From NCBI GenBank assembly GCA_964058805.1, contig CAXKVV010002148.1, positions 186,001-250,000 on the forward strand: a stretch of DNA of 64,000 nucleotides, given 5' to 3'. Position 1 is the stretch's first letter. Each line of letters starts with the position of its first letter. Source of the stretch: Schoenoplectus triqueter. Its lineage: Eukaryota > Streptophyta > Magnoliopsida > Poales > Cyperaceae. The position numbers were made by a program, and so were the translations under genes. The notes below the pieces were generated by a model. That model ran no database searches. It saw only the letters and a list, made by a program, of their open reading frames with translations, and was not told where the DNA came from. Positions 41,376 to 53,067 of the stretch are shown here, piece by piece.

Positions 41376-42145
41376 GATCAAGGGAGGGAGATAATTATCA
41401 GATTGTAATAGTTTATCGGATTCAAACTCATTAATTAATTGGGTACTAAATAAAAAAATAATAATTTAATATAATTTTACTCAATAAAAAACTATCAAAT
41501 AATATCCTTTTACATATTAAACATAACAATAAAATAGAAACTCAAAATAATAAATAATTAAATTGATGAATAAATTTTTTCTTTATGAAACTTTATATTT
41601 TGAAATCTTTACATAATGATTTCATTATGTATGACATTAAATATTTTTTCAATAAAAATAGTCAAACAATTCAGGGGATAAAAAAAATTTAAGAGAGAAT
41701 AAATTACTGAAAATATTATTTCAAAGGGACCGCTGTCGACCCTCTTTACATCTAACACTGTAGAATTACTGAAGAATCATAATTATAGCTTGACTGTAGC
41801 ATTATTGTTGAATTTAATACTGTAGCATTACTGTAGAATGACTATGCAATCAATAATGTATAATCATTACTATAGCTTGACTGTGGAAGTACATAGAGTC
41901 TAAAATCTATATTAACATACACTCTAATTATAGTCCGTAAGTAGTAGTAGTCTGTGTAGTGGTATTTATGATATTTATTCAATTATAATTTATATTTTAA
42001 TATGGTTGTTTTTATTTTAATGATTATGATGATATAATATTACTAATAATAGTATTTTTACTTTTCAAAATATAATGATAATACTTAATTTTTAGACGTA
42101 TTAAATTTCATCATGTATATTTATAAATATTTTATTTTTATTGGG
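41376..42145. other. AT-rich DNA with CTGTAG(C/A)ATTACTG repeats
   Basis: No gene. Between about 41,755 and 41,900 short blocks ACTGTAG, AATTACTG, ATAGCTTGACTGT recur irregularly, suggesting an old local duplication. Confidence 0.5.
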
Positions 42146-42543
42146 ATAGGTTATTGTGAAAACGTATGCATTTCGAGTCCAAGTGCATACGGCTCAAATT
42201 TTATCGTAACACATCAAAAATTTAAAATTATCATTCTCATTAAATTCTTCATATCAAAATATTGAGGGATACAAAAATTTGGGGTATTTTGAGTTTTCTA
42301 AGTATTTGTTTTGGATTTTTAAAAATCAGGAACAACAATTCAATATTTTATTATTAGTTTAGTGCTGACTTTCAAAAATCCAAAATAAATACTTAGAAAA
42401 TTCGAAATATCCCAAATTTTTGTATCCCCAAATATTTTGATATGAAGAATTTAATGAGAATGATAATTTTAAATTTCCGACGTGTTACGATAAAATTTGA
42501 GCCGTATGCACTTGAGCTCGAAATGGATATGTTTTCCTAATAG
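42146..42543. mobile_element. Foldback MITE F
   Basis: Left arm ATTGTGAAAACGTATGCATTTCGAG; the right arm is the reverse complement with some differences. The outer 25 bp are followed by the inner hairpin GTATGCATTTCGAG / GTGCATAC and GCTCAAATTTTATCGTAACAC. The inner arms match D and E (TTTTTGTATCCCC, ATATGAAGAATTTAATGAGA). Unlike A to E it is not in a (TA)n run. Confidence 0.82.
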
Positions 42544-42545
42544 TC

Positions 42546-44540
42546 TAACTCATTTTTATTAATATAAAAATTAAAATAATTTAATTCTTTTTAAATTATT
42601 ATAATCAATTTTTGTAATGAAAATTAGAATAAAATACATGGTCTTCCTCTTAAAAAAATCATAAATTCACGTTTAAAAAAGACAGTTTTGAGTCCTCTTT
42701 TATCAAAGACGGACTTACTATTTTAGTGAATTCAGCTCTTTCTATATTCTTTCGAATTTATTTATTATTAACAAAAAATCGGCATCTATGTTATGTTTTA
42801 CCCAAATGTAAAATACCCAATAAAAATGTTCTGTACATTGAAAATGCCTGCTCTTATTAATTGTCATCCCTTGACATCCCGACCGTTTACACGAAGGGTG
42901 AACACTATACTATATTATGTATCTAATGTCTCTATCTCTATGTATGATTGTGTTGTATGTGCGGAGCGGAGCATGCCATTCATTGCGCCGTTTACAGATG
43001 GGCGCGCCTCATGGTCATGGGCTCATGAGTCATGGCCATGGGGAACCCCTTGAATTAAAATTAGACTGTGACATGACATGATCACATGAACCCACTCTTT
43101 CTTTGTCGGTTGATCTCCTAATCTCCTGTTCTCCTTCCTGTAGTGTAGTGTAGGCTGCAAGGGACCAAATCAAACCAGGCTAGGGCTTCTCCACAGAATT
43201 GAACGACCTTTTTCCCCCAAAATCTTCGCATCCCCATCTAACAGAAAACAGATATACTGTATATTACTATGCTTCACGCTTCGGTTGGTCGTTCCATCAT
43301 AAATTAAAATATTTTATTGTTATTGTTAACTTATTTTAATTGAGATTTGATACGGCGATACACAATTTGATATCAAAATAGATATCATTAAGTTGAATAT
43401 AAAATTAGTTTTAATATTAAATTTACTTATCTGAATATTAAATAAATATATTAAAATTAAATTAAATATCAAGTTCACTAACTTGAATATCATATGAATT
43501 AATTTGAATAATAAATTCACTACTTAAATACATATAAATAATATGAATAATAAACTCATTAATATTGAGTGGAAGGAAATAAAAGAAAGAGGAAGGGACG
43601 GAGAGAAATATTGAGAGAACGGAGGAAAGACGAACATTGAAAGAATGGTGATAGAGAAAAATCGAGAGAGAGGTCGAGAAAAAGAGGAGGAGAAGAAGAA
43701 ATAAAGATCGAGAGAGAGGAGGTAGCGAAGAAAAGGATTGAGGCAGGTCGTTAAAAAATGTATGAATTAATTCATCTTATATTTAAATAAATTTAATATT
43801 TAAGTTAATTACAATCAGAAAATTAAAAGTTAAAGAATAAAAATCTCAACATCAATTTTAATATCGATGTTGATATCTTTCAAACATGTCCCATTCAAAT
43901 TTATCTATTATTCTTGGCGGGGATGAACTGTCAATATTTGAAATGGATATATAACTGATTACCGAAATAATTACACTTACACCCAAATTAACGCAGTAAT
44001 CAATTAACAACAACAAATTATCCAACGCATACGGTAAGTAACATGGACGCCTCAATCAATTTTCCCAACATATATATAATATATCAACCCACCTGGCCAC
44101 CTCAACCCAGTACAGTGCTCAAAAAGGTCAAGCCCCATCAATCAATTTAAACATTTGTGGGGCTATTCAATTTCACCAGAAACCAACAAATCCAAGTTAA
44201 ATAGGAAATCAAGTTAATGTGTTCAGATTGCTCCTATTGGGTCGCTCTTTTGGTTTTCTCATATGTATGATGGCATTTTTCATGCACATATATTAACCTC
44301 AACTGATCAACTTGGCTTTAATTTGGTTGCATGTTTGTGTATTACCATCTAGTTGGTTCTTTTTTCACGTATGCCTTATTTTAAATACTATAATTATAAC
44401 TTGGTTTAAATTAAAAAATATATATGAAAAAGGAAATAGAAATCTACCAAACGCAATAAATACAAAAAGAGGGGCCGGAGCCTCAACTATATTTCAAAAT
44501 CATTATAATTAATTGATTGCTATTATTATAATATTATAAT
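42546..44540. other. AT-rich intergenic DNA with a purine tract
   Basis: No supported gene. 43,568-43,750 is a strand-asymmetric purine-rich stretch of GAGAGA-type sequence. 43,015-43,045 is CATGG/CATGA-rich with overlapping short inverted repeats. 43,360-43,560 holds diverged AATATAAATTTAATATTAAA-like repeats. Confidence 0.5.
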
Positions 44541-44931
44541 TCTTAATACACAAAGAGGGTTAAGCTTTCAAACTTTTCAAGCATGCTACATAATTATTTT
44601 CTCTACTATTGATTTTGTTTAAATATTTTCATCTTCTTGATTCCAAGGGTTCATATAAAATAGTGTTTCTCTCCTCATGTAAAATAATGTATGTAATATA
44701 CATAAGGTGAAACTTATCTCTTAAAATGATTCAACTTTTTATATGATAATTTATAAATTATTATGTATTTAATTATATTATTTATTATTATAATTATCAT
44801 TATTACTTAGTTTTTAAAATATTATGTCTAAATTTTCTTTAATGTGAAATTTTATTAAATATATTTAAAATTTTATATTACTAATTATTTATTTAAGCGC
44901 TATATTATTGGGATGAAGTCCGAGTTATAGC
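44541..44931 (+). mobile_element. Helitron-like unit 1 of a tandem pair
   Basis: 391 bp starting TCTTAATACACAAAGAGGG and ending GAGTTATAGCTCTAG, next to a second diverged copy. The start resembles the TC...AAAG ends and the terminus resembles the CTRR end of plant Helitrons. No clear 3' hairpin was seen and no protein is encoded. The unit structure is certain; the Helitron assignment is tentative. Confidence 0.55.
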
Positions 44932-45777
44932 TCTAGTAATATATAAAGAGGGTTAAATTTTTAATATTTTCAAACATGTCACATCATTATTTTTCTCTAC
45001 CAATGATTTTATTTTAATTTTTTTTCTTTTTGAATCCTAGGGTTCATATAAAATAATTTCTTTCTCCTCATTCAAATTAATGTGTGTAATATACTTAACG
45101 TGGAACTTAACTCTTAAAATTGATCCAACTTTTTTATATAATCATTTATAAATTATTATGTATTTAATTATATTATTTATTATTATAATTATCATTATTA
45201 CTTAGCATTTAAAAATATTGTGTCTAAAATTTCTTTAATATAAACTTTTATTAAATGTATATATAATTTTATATCTCTACTATTTATTAAGCATGTAACT
45301 ATCCTGATTCCGCAACGGTTCAGATTTTTTATTGAATTTGTAGATCTAATATAAGTTATCGGATTGAGTTATTCGTCAAATAATGTTATTATCTCTATGG
45401 CCATTTGTGTTGAAGTTATAATTTTCTCTCAATTTTGATTGTTACATGAAATGCTACATAATTAAGGAGTACAATTGCTCTACTTTATTTATTTTTTTCT
45501 TAGATTGCCATCAATTATGAATTTTAATTTTCTTTAAATTCTAAATGTCATTTTTTCTCTCAATTTTATTTTTATTTTATATTAATTATGTATTCATGAT
45601 TGGAATTTATATTAATTACTAAATTATTTTTATTTTTATGTTCTTTTTTTCATATGAATATATGAATTTTAAAAATTTTAAAAAACATCACTGTAAAAAT
45701 GCGCAGACAAAATACTAATTATTAATTATTTATTTAAAAACTATATTATCAAAATGAAATTCAAATTATAGCTCCAG
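44932..45777 (+). mobile_element. Helitron-like unit 2, interrupted by another Helitron
   Basis: A diverged second copy of 44,541-44,931, starting TCTAGTAATATATAAAGAGG. It runs to 45,273, is interrupted by a 445-bp insertion, and resumes at 45,719 to finish ATTATAGCTCCAG. Shared blocks include GGTTCATATAAAATA, GTAATATACATAA/CTTAA and TAAATTATTATGTATTTAA. Rejoining across the insertion restores TTTATATTA(T/C)TAATTATT, as in unit 1. Confidence 0.6.
45274..45718 (+). mobile_element. Short non-autonomous Helitron inside unit 2
   Basis: 445 bp that start TCTCTACTATTTATTAAG, a typical plant Helitron 5' end, and finish ACAAAATACTAA (a CTRR end). It lies exactly between A (45,273) and T (45,719) with no target duplication, as expected for Helitrons. 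The empty site is visible in unit 1. A GC-rich remnant GCGCA precedes the end, but the usual 3' hairpin is decayed. Confidence 0.8.
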
Positions 45778-46042
45778 TATATAATAATTTACCGAATGAA
45801 TGAATTCCTATTTAAAGTCTATTTCAGTTGGTACTCGCAGGCCGCAGCACCAAATAGTCAAATACCAAAAAAGAGATTTCCTTAATTTAATGACAACTAA
45901 AAGAGTAATTCTCACAGAAGGAAAAAGAACCTTTGCAAAATAATGATTTTGACTGACATCTTTTGCAAGTCATTTTATTAATAAATCCCTTCCTGACAAC
46001 TGACAAGTCACCTACAGTAGCATCTTTTACGATCATACATTT

Positions 46043-49000
46043 AGTATATTAAAAACAAGACGGGTTGGGTCGGGTCAAGATGGGGCGGGTTATGGCGGGT
46101 CGGCGGGTTTTGACGGGAAGGATCAACTGATTTTCATGGGACGAGTTAGGATGAGTTTATTTTGAAGGTTTGGCCACGATCCGTCTAAAACCTATCGGCG
46201 GGGCGAGGTGGGTCGGGTCGGCAGAGTTTTTTTTTGTCTAAAATTCAAAAATAACCCAATAAAATCCAACAAAAAATTAAAATAAATGAGTTAGAAATAA
46301 AGTTATCCTCCTCTTTTATTCTGGACTTAGGACCGTCTATATAATACATAGACGGAGTTCTAACTTTTTTGTTAGTAAAGTATATTAAAAAAATAAAAAA
46401 TCAATATAAATGCTAGAAAATATTAAAAATAGAGAAAATTAATAAAAATAATTTAGAAATACTATCTAATAGTTAGGGTTCATATATCATAGATTATTTT
46501 TTGGCATACTATCTGAGTTTTCATCCGCTTATGTCATAAATTCACCGAATGATTATTTTACGGGTGCATGATGATTACGTTGTTCTGTATCAAACCAATA
46601 TTTCAAGCATACGAGTCGTTCGAAAGTCTTTGCACCCAATTTGCTATATTTATCTGTTAGTATCATGTTTGTTGAACTAATACAGAATTAAAAAGAGATA
46701 GTTGATATCGATACGGTAGATATATCACGGGTCATCATGACAAGAGTTGGATATGTAATTTCATTTCTCTTTCAATAACCGAGGATCTCAATGCCGTCAG
46801 ATTTCATGCTTCATAAACAATAGCTAACTAACTCATTTATGTTTGTTTGCATTTATAAGTCATCATCTTCCTCTAAGTCTCACAATAATGCAGACCGATT
46901 ATTGCTCATATCATGATATAAGTCTCACAATAATATAATGAGTTCTAATATTATAAATGTGTTAGATTTTAGTACCCAATGTTACAAGGATTCGAAGAAA
47001 ATGGTTGATTCGTTTGGTTTACATGAAGTTAAGTGTTGTATAGGTTGAATATTTCTTTCAATGCGAAGGTCACTTGTTATTCCTTCTCGGTATATGGTAA
47101 ATTTATATTCTTCTTATACCGTTCAAATAATCTTATGATATACTTCTTCTTGAATGAAGGATGGAGGCAATTGACAAAAATTATTATGAGAGGGATTTCG
47201 TCCCAATATTTCAGAAATTTGTCTCTCATGGCTTCGATAATCGATGACAGAGGAGAGTTACCGTGCACATCCTCTGCGATCCAACGAAGTTCTATATCCT
47301 CCAAGTCATAGTACACCCTAAAAATATAAAATAAATTAGTAATAAAATCGGTATAATATGTCATACTTATTGGTTATTTTTTTTCGTTATGTATCGAACA
47401 AACTCACTTAAAATTCTCTTTTCGTCATATTTGGAAAGTGTTATAGTACCGTCAGAGTTCAAATAACTTTGTACCATACGGGTATTGGGTCTTTCTTGGG
47501 GTTTTTTATTTTTTGCTATGTGTTTATCGATATATTTTTTAAATTGACTTAAACTATTTTTTTATTACATAATTTTATGAAATTTTATAGTTACTTACCT
47601 TGCATCGTGCATTTATTAGAACACTGTCGGGATCTAAAGTTTATTTATAATAGCGTCACTAAGGTGCATCATAAGTTGGAGGAGCTTTCTTCTTTCTCTT
47701 GTCATTTTTAGATTCGACCGGTGATTTCGGGACGCTTGAGTCGGGTGTTGGTATGGAACATCGTGCACTCATTAGATATAGCGATGGAAGTCCAGCACTA
47801 GTTGTTGTATCGGTGTTATATTGAAAACTTAAGAGATATGAGTTCTAACCTTGTCCGGCACTAAAGGAAGTGATTTGCGGGTTGTAATTAAGATCAACCT
47901 GCGGTTGTGATAGATAATATAATTGTGAAATTTATTGATAATAAGGATGCGAAGGGTTAGGATTTTGTTGATAGTATAGGTGCAGAAGATTAGGATGTGC
48001 CATTTTCTCACCAAAAAATTCAACGCTCAACCGATGTGCCATTTCTTCAGTATGAAAGCGATTGAGAGATGTCATTTGATATTGCTAAAAAAATATTAAA
48101 AAAATTAATGAACATTAAAAATATTAAAAAACTAATTATCATAAATTAAAAATAAAACTAATGAAATAAAGAATGCAACAATAAATAACGAATATAACAA
48201 AAACTAATTAAAAGAAACTAATGATGAAAAAATAAAGAATGTAAATATATATTTAAAAAACTAATTATTAAAGAATGTTCAAAATATAAAAAAGAACTAA
48301 TTATTATAAATTAAAAATACAACTAATTTATAGATTGCAAAAAAAAATTATAATGAACTAATTATAAAAAAAATAAAGAATATAACAAAAACTAATTAAA
48401 AGAAACTAATAACAAAAAAAGAATGCAAATATATATTTAAAAAACTAATTATGAAAAAAATAATATAAACTAATGATGAAAAATAATATACAAAGTATAA
48501 CTAACTTTTTTTTATCGGAATAGAAAGATTATCGAAAGCACTAAACTTTAAAACGAATTTACCAGAGATAATATATAACGAATGCTAAATTGACAATATA
48601 AATAAATAACACTAATATAAATATTTTTAAATATTTTTCTGGATAATATAACTGGATTACTATAATAATATAATTAGAGAATTGCTAATATATAATAATT
48701 AATAAATTAACGAGAGAGAGTTTGGTTTGGAGAATTGAGAAGAGAGAGAGAGATTGGTTTTGTTTGTGTGAGATTATGAGATGAAATGGGGTGGTATTTA
48801 TAGGAAATTTTTTGAATGTTTTTGAATTTTGGCCGGTAATGGGTCAGGTTTAACGGGTAAAGGGGGGCGGGTAGGCTAGATAAAGTGGGTCGGGTCGGAC
48901 GGGTTAGATTCTCGGATTTTTCGGGTCAGGTCGGGGCGAGTCGGTCACGAATTTTGACTGGTTAGACAGATCAGATCGGGTCAGGACGGGTTGGATCTAG

Positions 49001-49139
49001 TACGATTTTTTTTTGCCCGCATCCGTATTTGATTCGTCGCTTTTAACGAATCACGAATCTGACGAGTTAAATTACGAATTGAGACAGATCGGATCGCAAT
49101 CTCAAATTCCGCGGCCGTCCGGACTTTTTACAACACAAC
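46043..49139 (-). mobile_element. Decayed hAT transposon
   Basis: Minus-strand transposase fragments lie between GGGTCGGGT-rich subterminal blocks (46,060-46,230 and 48,840-49,100). An ATACATTT octamer at 46,035-46,042 and again at 49,140-49,147 is a candidate 8-bp target duplication. The outermost bases are not a good hAT terminal repeat, so the borders are provisional. AT-rich internal repeats of ACTAATTAAAAGAAACTAAT type fill 48,100-48,500. Confidence 0.65.
46500..48050 (-). pseudogene. hAT transposase remnant
   Basis: Three parts in order on the minus strand. About 48,050-47,640: an N-terminal piece reading AHRLSVEFFGEKMAHPN to a basic KNDKRKKKAPPTYDAP, ended by stops. 47,364-47,077: MRDKFLKYWDEIPLIIIFVN and LHPSFKKKYIIRLFERY, the conserved central region of plant hAT transposases. 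About 46,830-46,560: EITYPTLVMMTRDIS, SVSISTI and ERLVCLKYW, the C-terminal dimerisation domain. Multiple stops and frame changes make it non-functional. The zinc finger and catalytic core are not clearly recognisable. Confidence 0.75.
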
Positions 49140-49147
49140 ATACATTT

Positions 49148-49433
49148 CTCTTCTTTTTTCCATAAACTTAACTGCAGCTCTCGTACCACAAACACATTTC
49201 TCTCTGAAAAATCAATTCAAGGTTGCCTACGGGCCTTCCATCAGAAAATATATAAATCAATCAATTCTTGGAATGACATGTCGGTCTTCTACTGTGAATC
49301 TGTGATCTAAATCCGACCCATTAATTACATGATAAAAGTTGATAAATCCTAGCAATCGGTTGCAAAATGCATAAAAAAAGAAGGGAAAGAAAAAGAAAAA
49401 TAATAGTAAAAGCTTGAAAATATACATTCAAAA
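49148..49433. other. Intergenic DNA, no feature seen
   Basis: AT-rich with no reading frame or repeat that I can support. Confidence 0.4.
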
Positions 49434-49846
49434 GTATTTGAAAAAAGGACGGGATCCGTTGACAATGGATCATCTTGATAAGCTTGAAGATAGATATTCA
49501 AATAAATATTAAAAAATATTAAAAATAGAAAAAAGTTTATAAATATTTTATCTACTTATTGATTAATGATCATTCAAATTTTATATAATTTCATTATCGT
49601 TTGATAGTCCATTAAAGACAGTTAAATTAGAATTATTATAAATTACATGAAAATTTGATAGTCTTTGACGGACTATCAACGATAATAAAATTGCATGAAA
49701 TTATTATAATGACAATCAATCTATAGATAGAAAAATATATCTAGATTTTTTATATTTTTAATTATTTATTAATTTTTTGAATACCCGTTATCAAAATTAT
49801 CAAGATAATTCATTGTCAACCGATCCCTTCTTTTGAAAATAACCAG
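49434..49846. mobile_element. Foldback MITE, about 410 bp
   Basis: Left arm GGGATCCGTTGACAATGGAT, CATCTTGATAAGC, ATATTCAAA; the right arm is the reverse complement of GGGATCGGTTGACAATGAAT, TATCTTGATAA, GTATTCAAA. Inner arms (TTGATAGTCC(A/G)T(T/C)AAAGAC) also pair around the centre near 49,640. No coding sequence. Superfamily not determined. Confidence 0.75.
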
Positions 49847-50182
49847 ATCTTCGAAAAAGAAAAATGCAACAAATATGTACATAACAAATTTAATTTGATA
49901 GGTTGACAAACTTAATTCTTCGTGCCTTCTAAGAGTGTCTGTAGCTAAAAGAATCACTCTGTTCATGTTAATTCAAAAAATAATTAAAAAGTGCAATTAT
50001 TTTACTGATTAAATCAAGTAAATAGATTTTACACCTATTCTTATCTAATAATGTAATTAATATTTTTTTCATGTAACGCATTGAATAAACTGACAACATA
50101 AAAATAATTTATGTCCACAGCCTGTTGCTACAAAAAAATGATTTATGTCCATCTTGTAAAATTTCTGTACCGACCGGGTAAT

Positions 50183-51620
50183 TAAAAAAAGAAAATTCAT
50201 CATTTAAATCAAATTAATCCTTAAATTTTTTTAAAAACACAAAATCAGTCTTTGTATTAAAAAAATCAAATTGATTCTTAAACTTTAAAATACATCAAAT
50301 AAAATTTTAAACTTTGAAAATATAAAAACTAATTTGATTTCAGAATTTTCAAAAAATCTCTGACGATCCATGAACTTTTAAAATTATTATTTTTATTTTT
50401 TAAATTTAAATAAAATAGAAATAAATATACTTTATTAAGAAAAATCATCGGGTCAAGTTTTGGATCAATCAGTATCATCCTTTTTCAGATCTCGAGTAAG
50501 TTTAGGTTGGGTTTTACGTTCATCCAAGCTGCTCAAGTCGTCTCAAATTTTAGGTGTTTCGAGTTTTGATTGAACCAGGTTTTGAATCATTTGATCTTGT
50601 TTACTTTTATATTTTGGTTCGGATGGGTTCAAATGAAACCGATGCAATCTGAGTTCAAAACCTAACCCGATCCAACTCGCAATAACAGAGCTTGCAATAA
50701 AAATAAGAGGAGGCCGACTATTGCCAATTATTAAAGTGAACAAGTTTTAGATCCATAAAACAAAAACTAGCTATATACCCGCGCGTTGCAGCAAACTCTT
50801 TTATTTAAATATTAAAATATTATAAGATAAACAAATTCATATTTATCTAATATTAAATTATAAATTCACCAAATTATAGAGAAAACTTATAATAAAGACT
50901 ATTTAATTTTGGACGAGATTTTTGTAGTATATGAGTCAATGATTCATGATTTTTATGGCAAGAAAAATAAATTATTCTAACATATATTATCACCATTAAT
51001 TTCTTACCAAATATGCACAAGGTTGCTAAATAAAAAAAATATATTATGAAAATAATAGTATATATGGGAAAGAAATGGAGAGAAAGAGGAGATCAATGGA
51101 CGCGATCACAAACGTTTGATCAATAAAAAATAAATATTATCCGTCTAATTAAGGGATAAAATGGGTATAATAAAAAATTATCATGATAAAAAATGGACCC
51201 TCCAATTCTTAGATGCTTTATATAATAGTATAGATATATTCAAATAATTTTGGATTAAAAAAGGAAGGCAACTCGAACTGATTCAATATTGAAAAAAGGC
51301 CAACACCGATTGACCCTGAATTCTGACTAGTGACCCGACATTTTTTTTCCTAATAAAATATATTTATTTCTATTTATTTAAATTGAAAAAATAAAAAAAT
51401 AAAAATAATATTAAAATAAAAACTTTAAGGACCCATTTAGATTTATTTTGAAAGTTACGGGATCAAATTAATTTTTATATTTAAAATTTAAAGATTTATT
51501 TTGTGCATTTTAGAGTTTAAGTATCGATTTAGTTTTTCTGAAGCAGTTTAAGACTTGATATTTTTAAAAAGTTTAAGAATAAACTTGATATAATTAAAAT
51601 TTTATTTTTTTTAAATTGAA
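50183..51620. mobile_element. Long-terminal-inverted-repeat element (Mutator-like?)
   Basis: Arms of roughly 280-320 bp at 50,183-50,500 and 51,290-51,620 are diverged reverse complements. Shared blocks include ATTCTTAAACTTT, AAAATACATCAAATAAA-like, AAAACTAATTTGAT and AAATAGAAATAAATATA. The centre has no transposase and holds a Helitron. Very long inverted repeats without coding capacity suggest a non-autonomous Mutator-like element. I found no convincing 9-bp duplication. Confidence 0.6.
50767..51234 (-). mobile_element. Non-autonomous Helitron, 468 bp
   Basis: On the minus strand it starts TCTATACTATTATATAAAGC, a classic plant Helitron 5' end, and finishes GCAACGCGCGGGTATATAGCTAG, with the CTAG terminus preceded by a GC-rich stretch. 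It lies between A and T on the minus strand (T at 50,766 read in reverse, A at 51,235) with no duplication. No coding sequence. Confidence 0.9.
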
Positions 51621-51808
51621 AAATCAAATAAATATTTTTTCCTTAAAGAACTAACTTTTATTGCGCCACTGTCGTGACAGTTTGGCGGTTGGGTGAGCTC
51701 GATGAAATAGCACGTGCCATAAATAATCAGATGAAACTTGAGAAATACACAAGAAAAAATAGGGGCAAAAAACATATATTATACGCTTACAGCCCAGTAG
51801 TGCGTACA

Positions 51809-52274
51809 TACGGGTGTAAATTCTTGATCCAATTCGATCTGAATCCGATTTGATCCGAATCTGATCCAATCTAATACGATTCAAAAATAAATGGGTTGGG
51901 TATGAGTTCAATTTTTTGACCCAAATCGGATCGGGTCGGGTTCGAGTCAACCCGATCCGACCCGATTAATTATATTTTTTGAAGTAATTTTATGATTTAG
52001 TACTAATTAAAATTTAAATATACACTAATTAAGATTAATTATAAATTAATCAATATTTTATTACTTAAAAAATATATAAAAATATATAAAAATAATTAAT
52101 AAATATTTAATTATTTTACACGGGTCGGTCGGGTTGACCCGTGACCCGTCGGATTGAATATGAATCAAAATTTTTTAATTTAAATTTAATCTAATCAGAT
52201 TCAAATTAAATTAAAAATAATAATAAAATAATATGATCCGACCGACGCGAATAGCCGACCCATTGATATCGCTA
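51809..52274. mobile_element. hAT-like MITE with 8-bp target duplication
   Basis: 466 bp with ends TACGGGTGTAAAT and TAGCGATATCAAT (reverse strand), flanked by TGCGTACA and TGCGTACT (7 of 8 match). Subterminal GATCGGGTCGGGTT-type blocks resemble those of the larger hAT at 46,043-49,139. No transposase remains. Confidence 0.7.
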
Positions 52275-52597
52275 TGCGTACTGCGTACATAACATAAATT
52301 TTCGCAAAACAAAAGAATTAATAAATGGAGGTGAGGTGAGGCCAAGCATCAGCATCATGTTGAATTTGACACAAAGCAAGAAAGCAATTTCTATGCTTTT
52401 TCTCGTCTCAGCTGTTGCTTAGGTTTGAAATCTCAACTGCTATGATAATAATTTTCTCTCGTCAGACCTCAGTTAAATATAAATATATTGCACAATGATT
52501 GATGTACCTGCGGGCTGCGGTTCCATGTGTTCCATCACTGTACTGTTTGTTCACCTTTAGCGGGTAGGAGTCGCTGCTCGTTGCACAATTTGATGCA
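52275..52597. other. Intergenic DNA, no feature seen
   Basis: No gene or clear repeat between the two hAT-like MITEs. Confidence 0.4.
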
Positions 52598-52605
52598 CAG
52601 CACAG

Positions 52606-53059
52606 GGATTTTTTACTTAATCCGTCCAAAATCAAATCTTAACTACAAAGACGTCTTAAGAGCAAACTTATTTTCACAAACGGTCTAACAAATGACACTC
52701 ACGTCCTTAAAACGCTATTTTTTTTGTCCGCCCGCTGCCCAAACAAAAAAAAAAAAACAAAATGACCCAAAGGACGTGAGTTGAACTCACGCCCTTTAAA
52801 TCCACATATCGCATTTGTATTATTTTTTTTTCACTTTCGGTGTTTTTGAAAGGTAACAATCAGAGCACATCAACGTCTAAAGGGCGTGACTTGAACTCAC
52901 GCCCTTTGTGTCTTTGGGCAGTGTTCGGGTAGACAAAATGGAGGTTTAAGGACGTGAGTTGAAGTCACGCCCTTATTTAGGCCGTTTGTGAAAATAACTT
53001 TGCTCTAAGACCGGTTGTGTAGATAACATTAATTATTAGGCTGTTTAAGTAAAAAGTCC
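52606..53059. mobile_element. hAT-like foldback MITE with perfect CAGCACAG duplication
   Basis: 454 bp, ends GGATTTTTTACTTAA and reverse-complement GGACTTTTTACTTAA. Identical 8-bp CAGCACAG copies flank it (52,598-52,605 and 53,060-53,067). The arms pair through AGAGCAAA(C/G)TTATTTTCACA. Three internal hairpins of the form GGRCGTGA(G/C)TTGAACTCACG lie at about 52,773, 52,879 and 52,952. No coding sequence. Confidence 0.9.
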
Positions 53060-53067
53060 CAGCACAG

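Noticed and set aside
46040..49110. GGGTCGGGT blocks as telomere-like or G-quadruplex repeats
   Set aside because: They are irregular, not the plant telomere unit, and sit as subterminal blocks of a hAT element.
52741..52760. A-rich run as a SINE or retrogene tail
   Set aside because: It is internal to a foldback MITE with clean ends and an 8-bp duplication.
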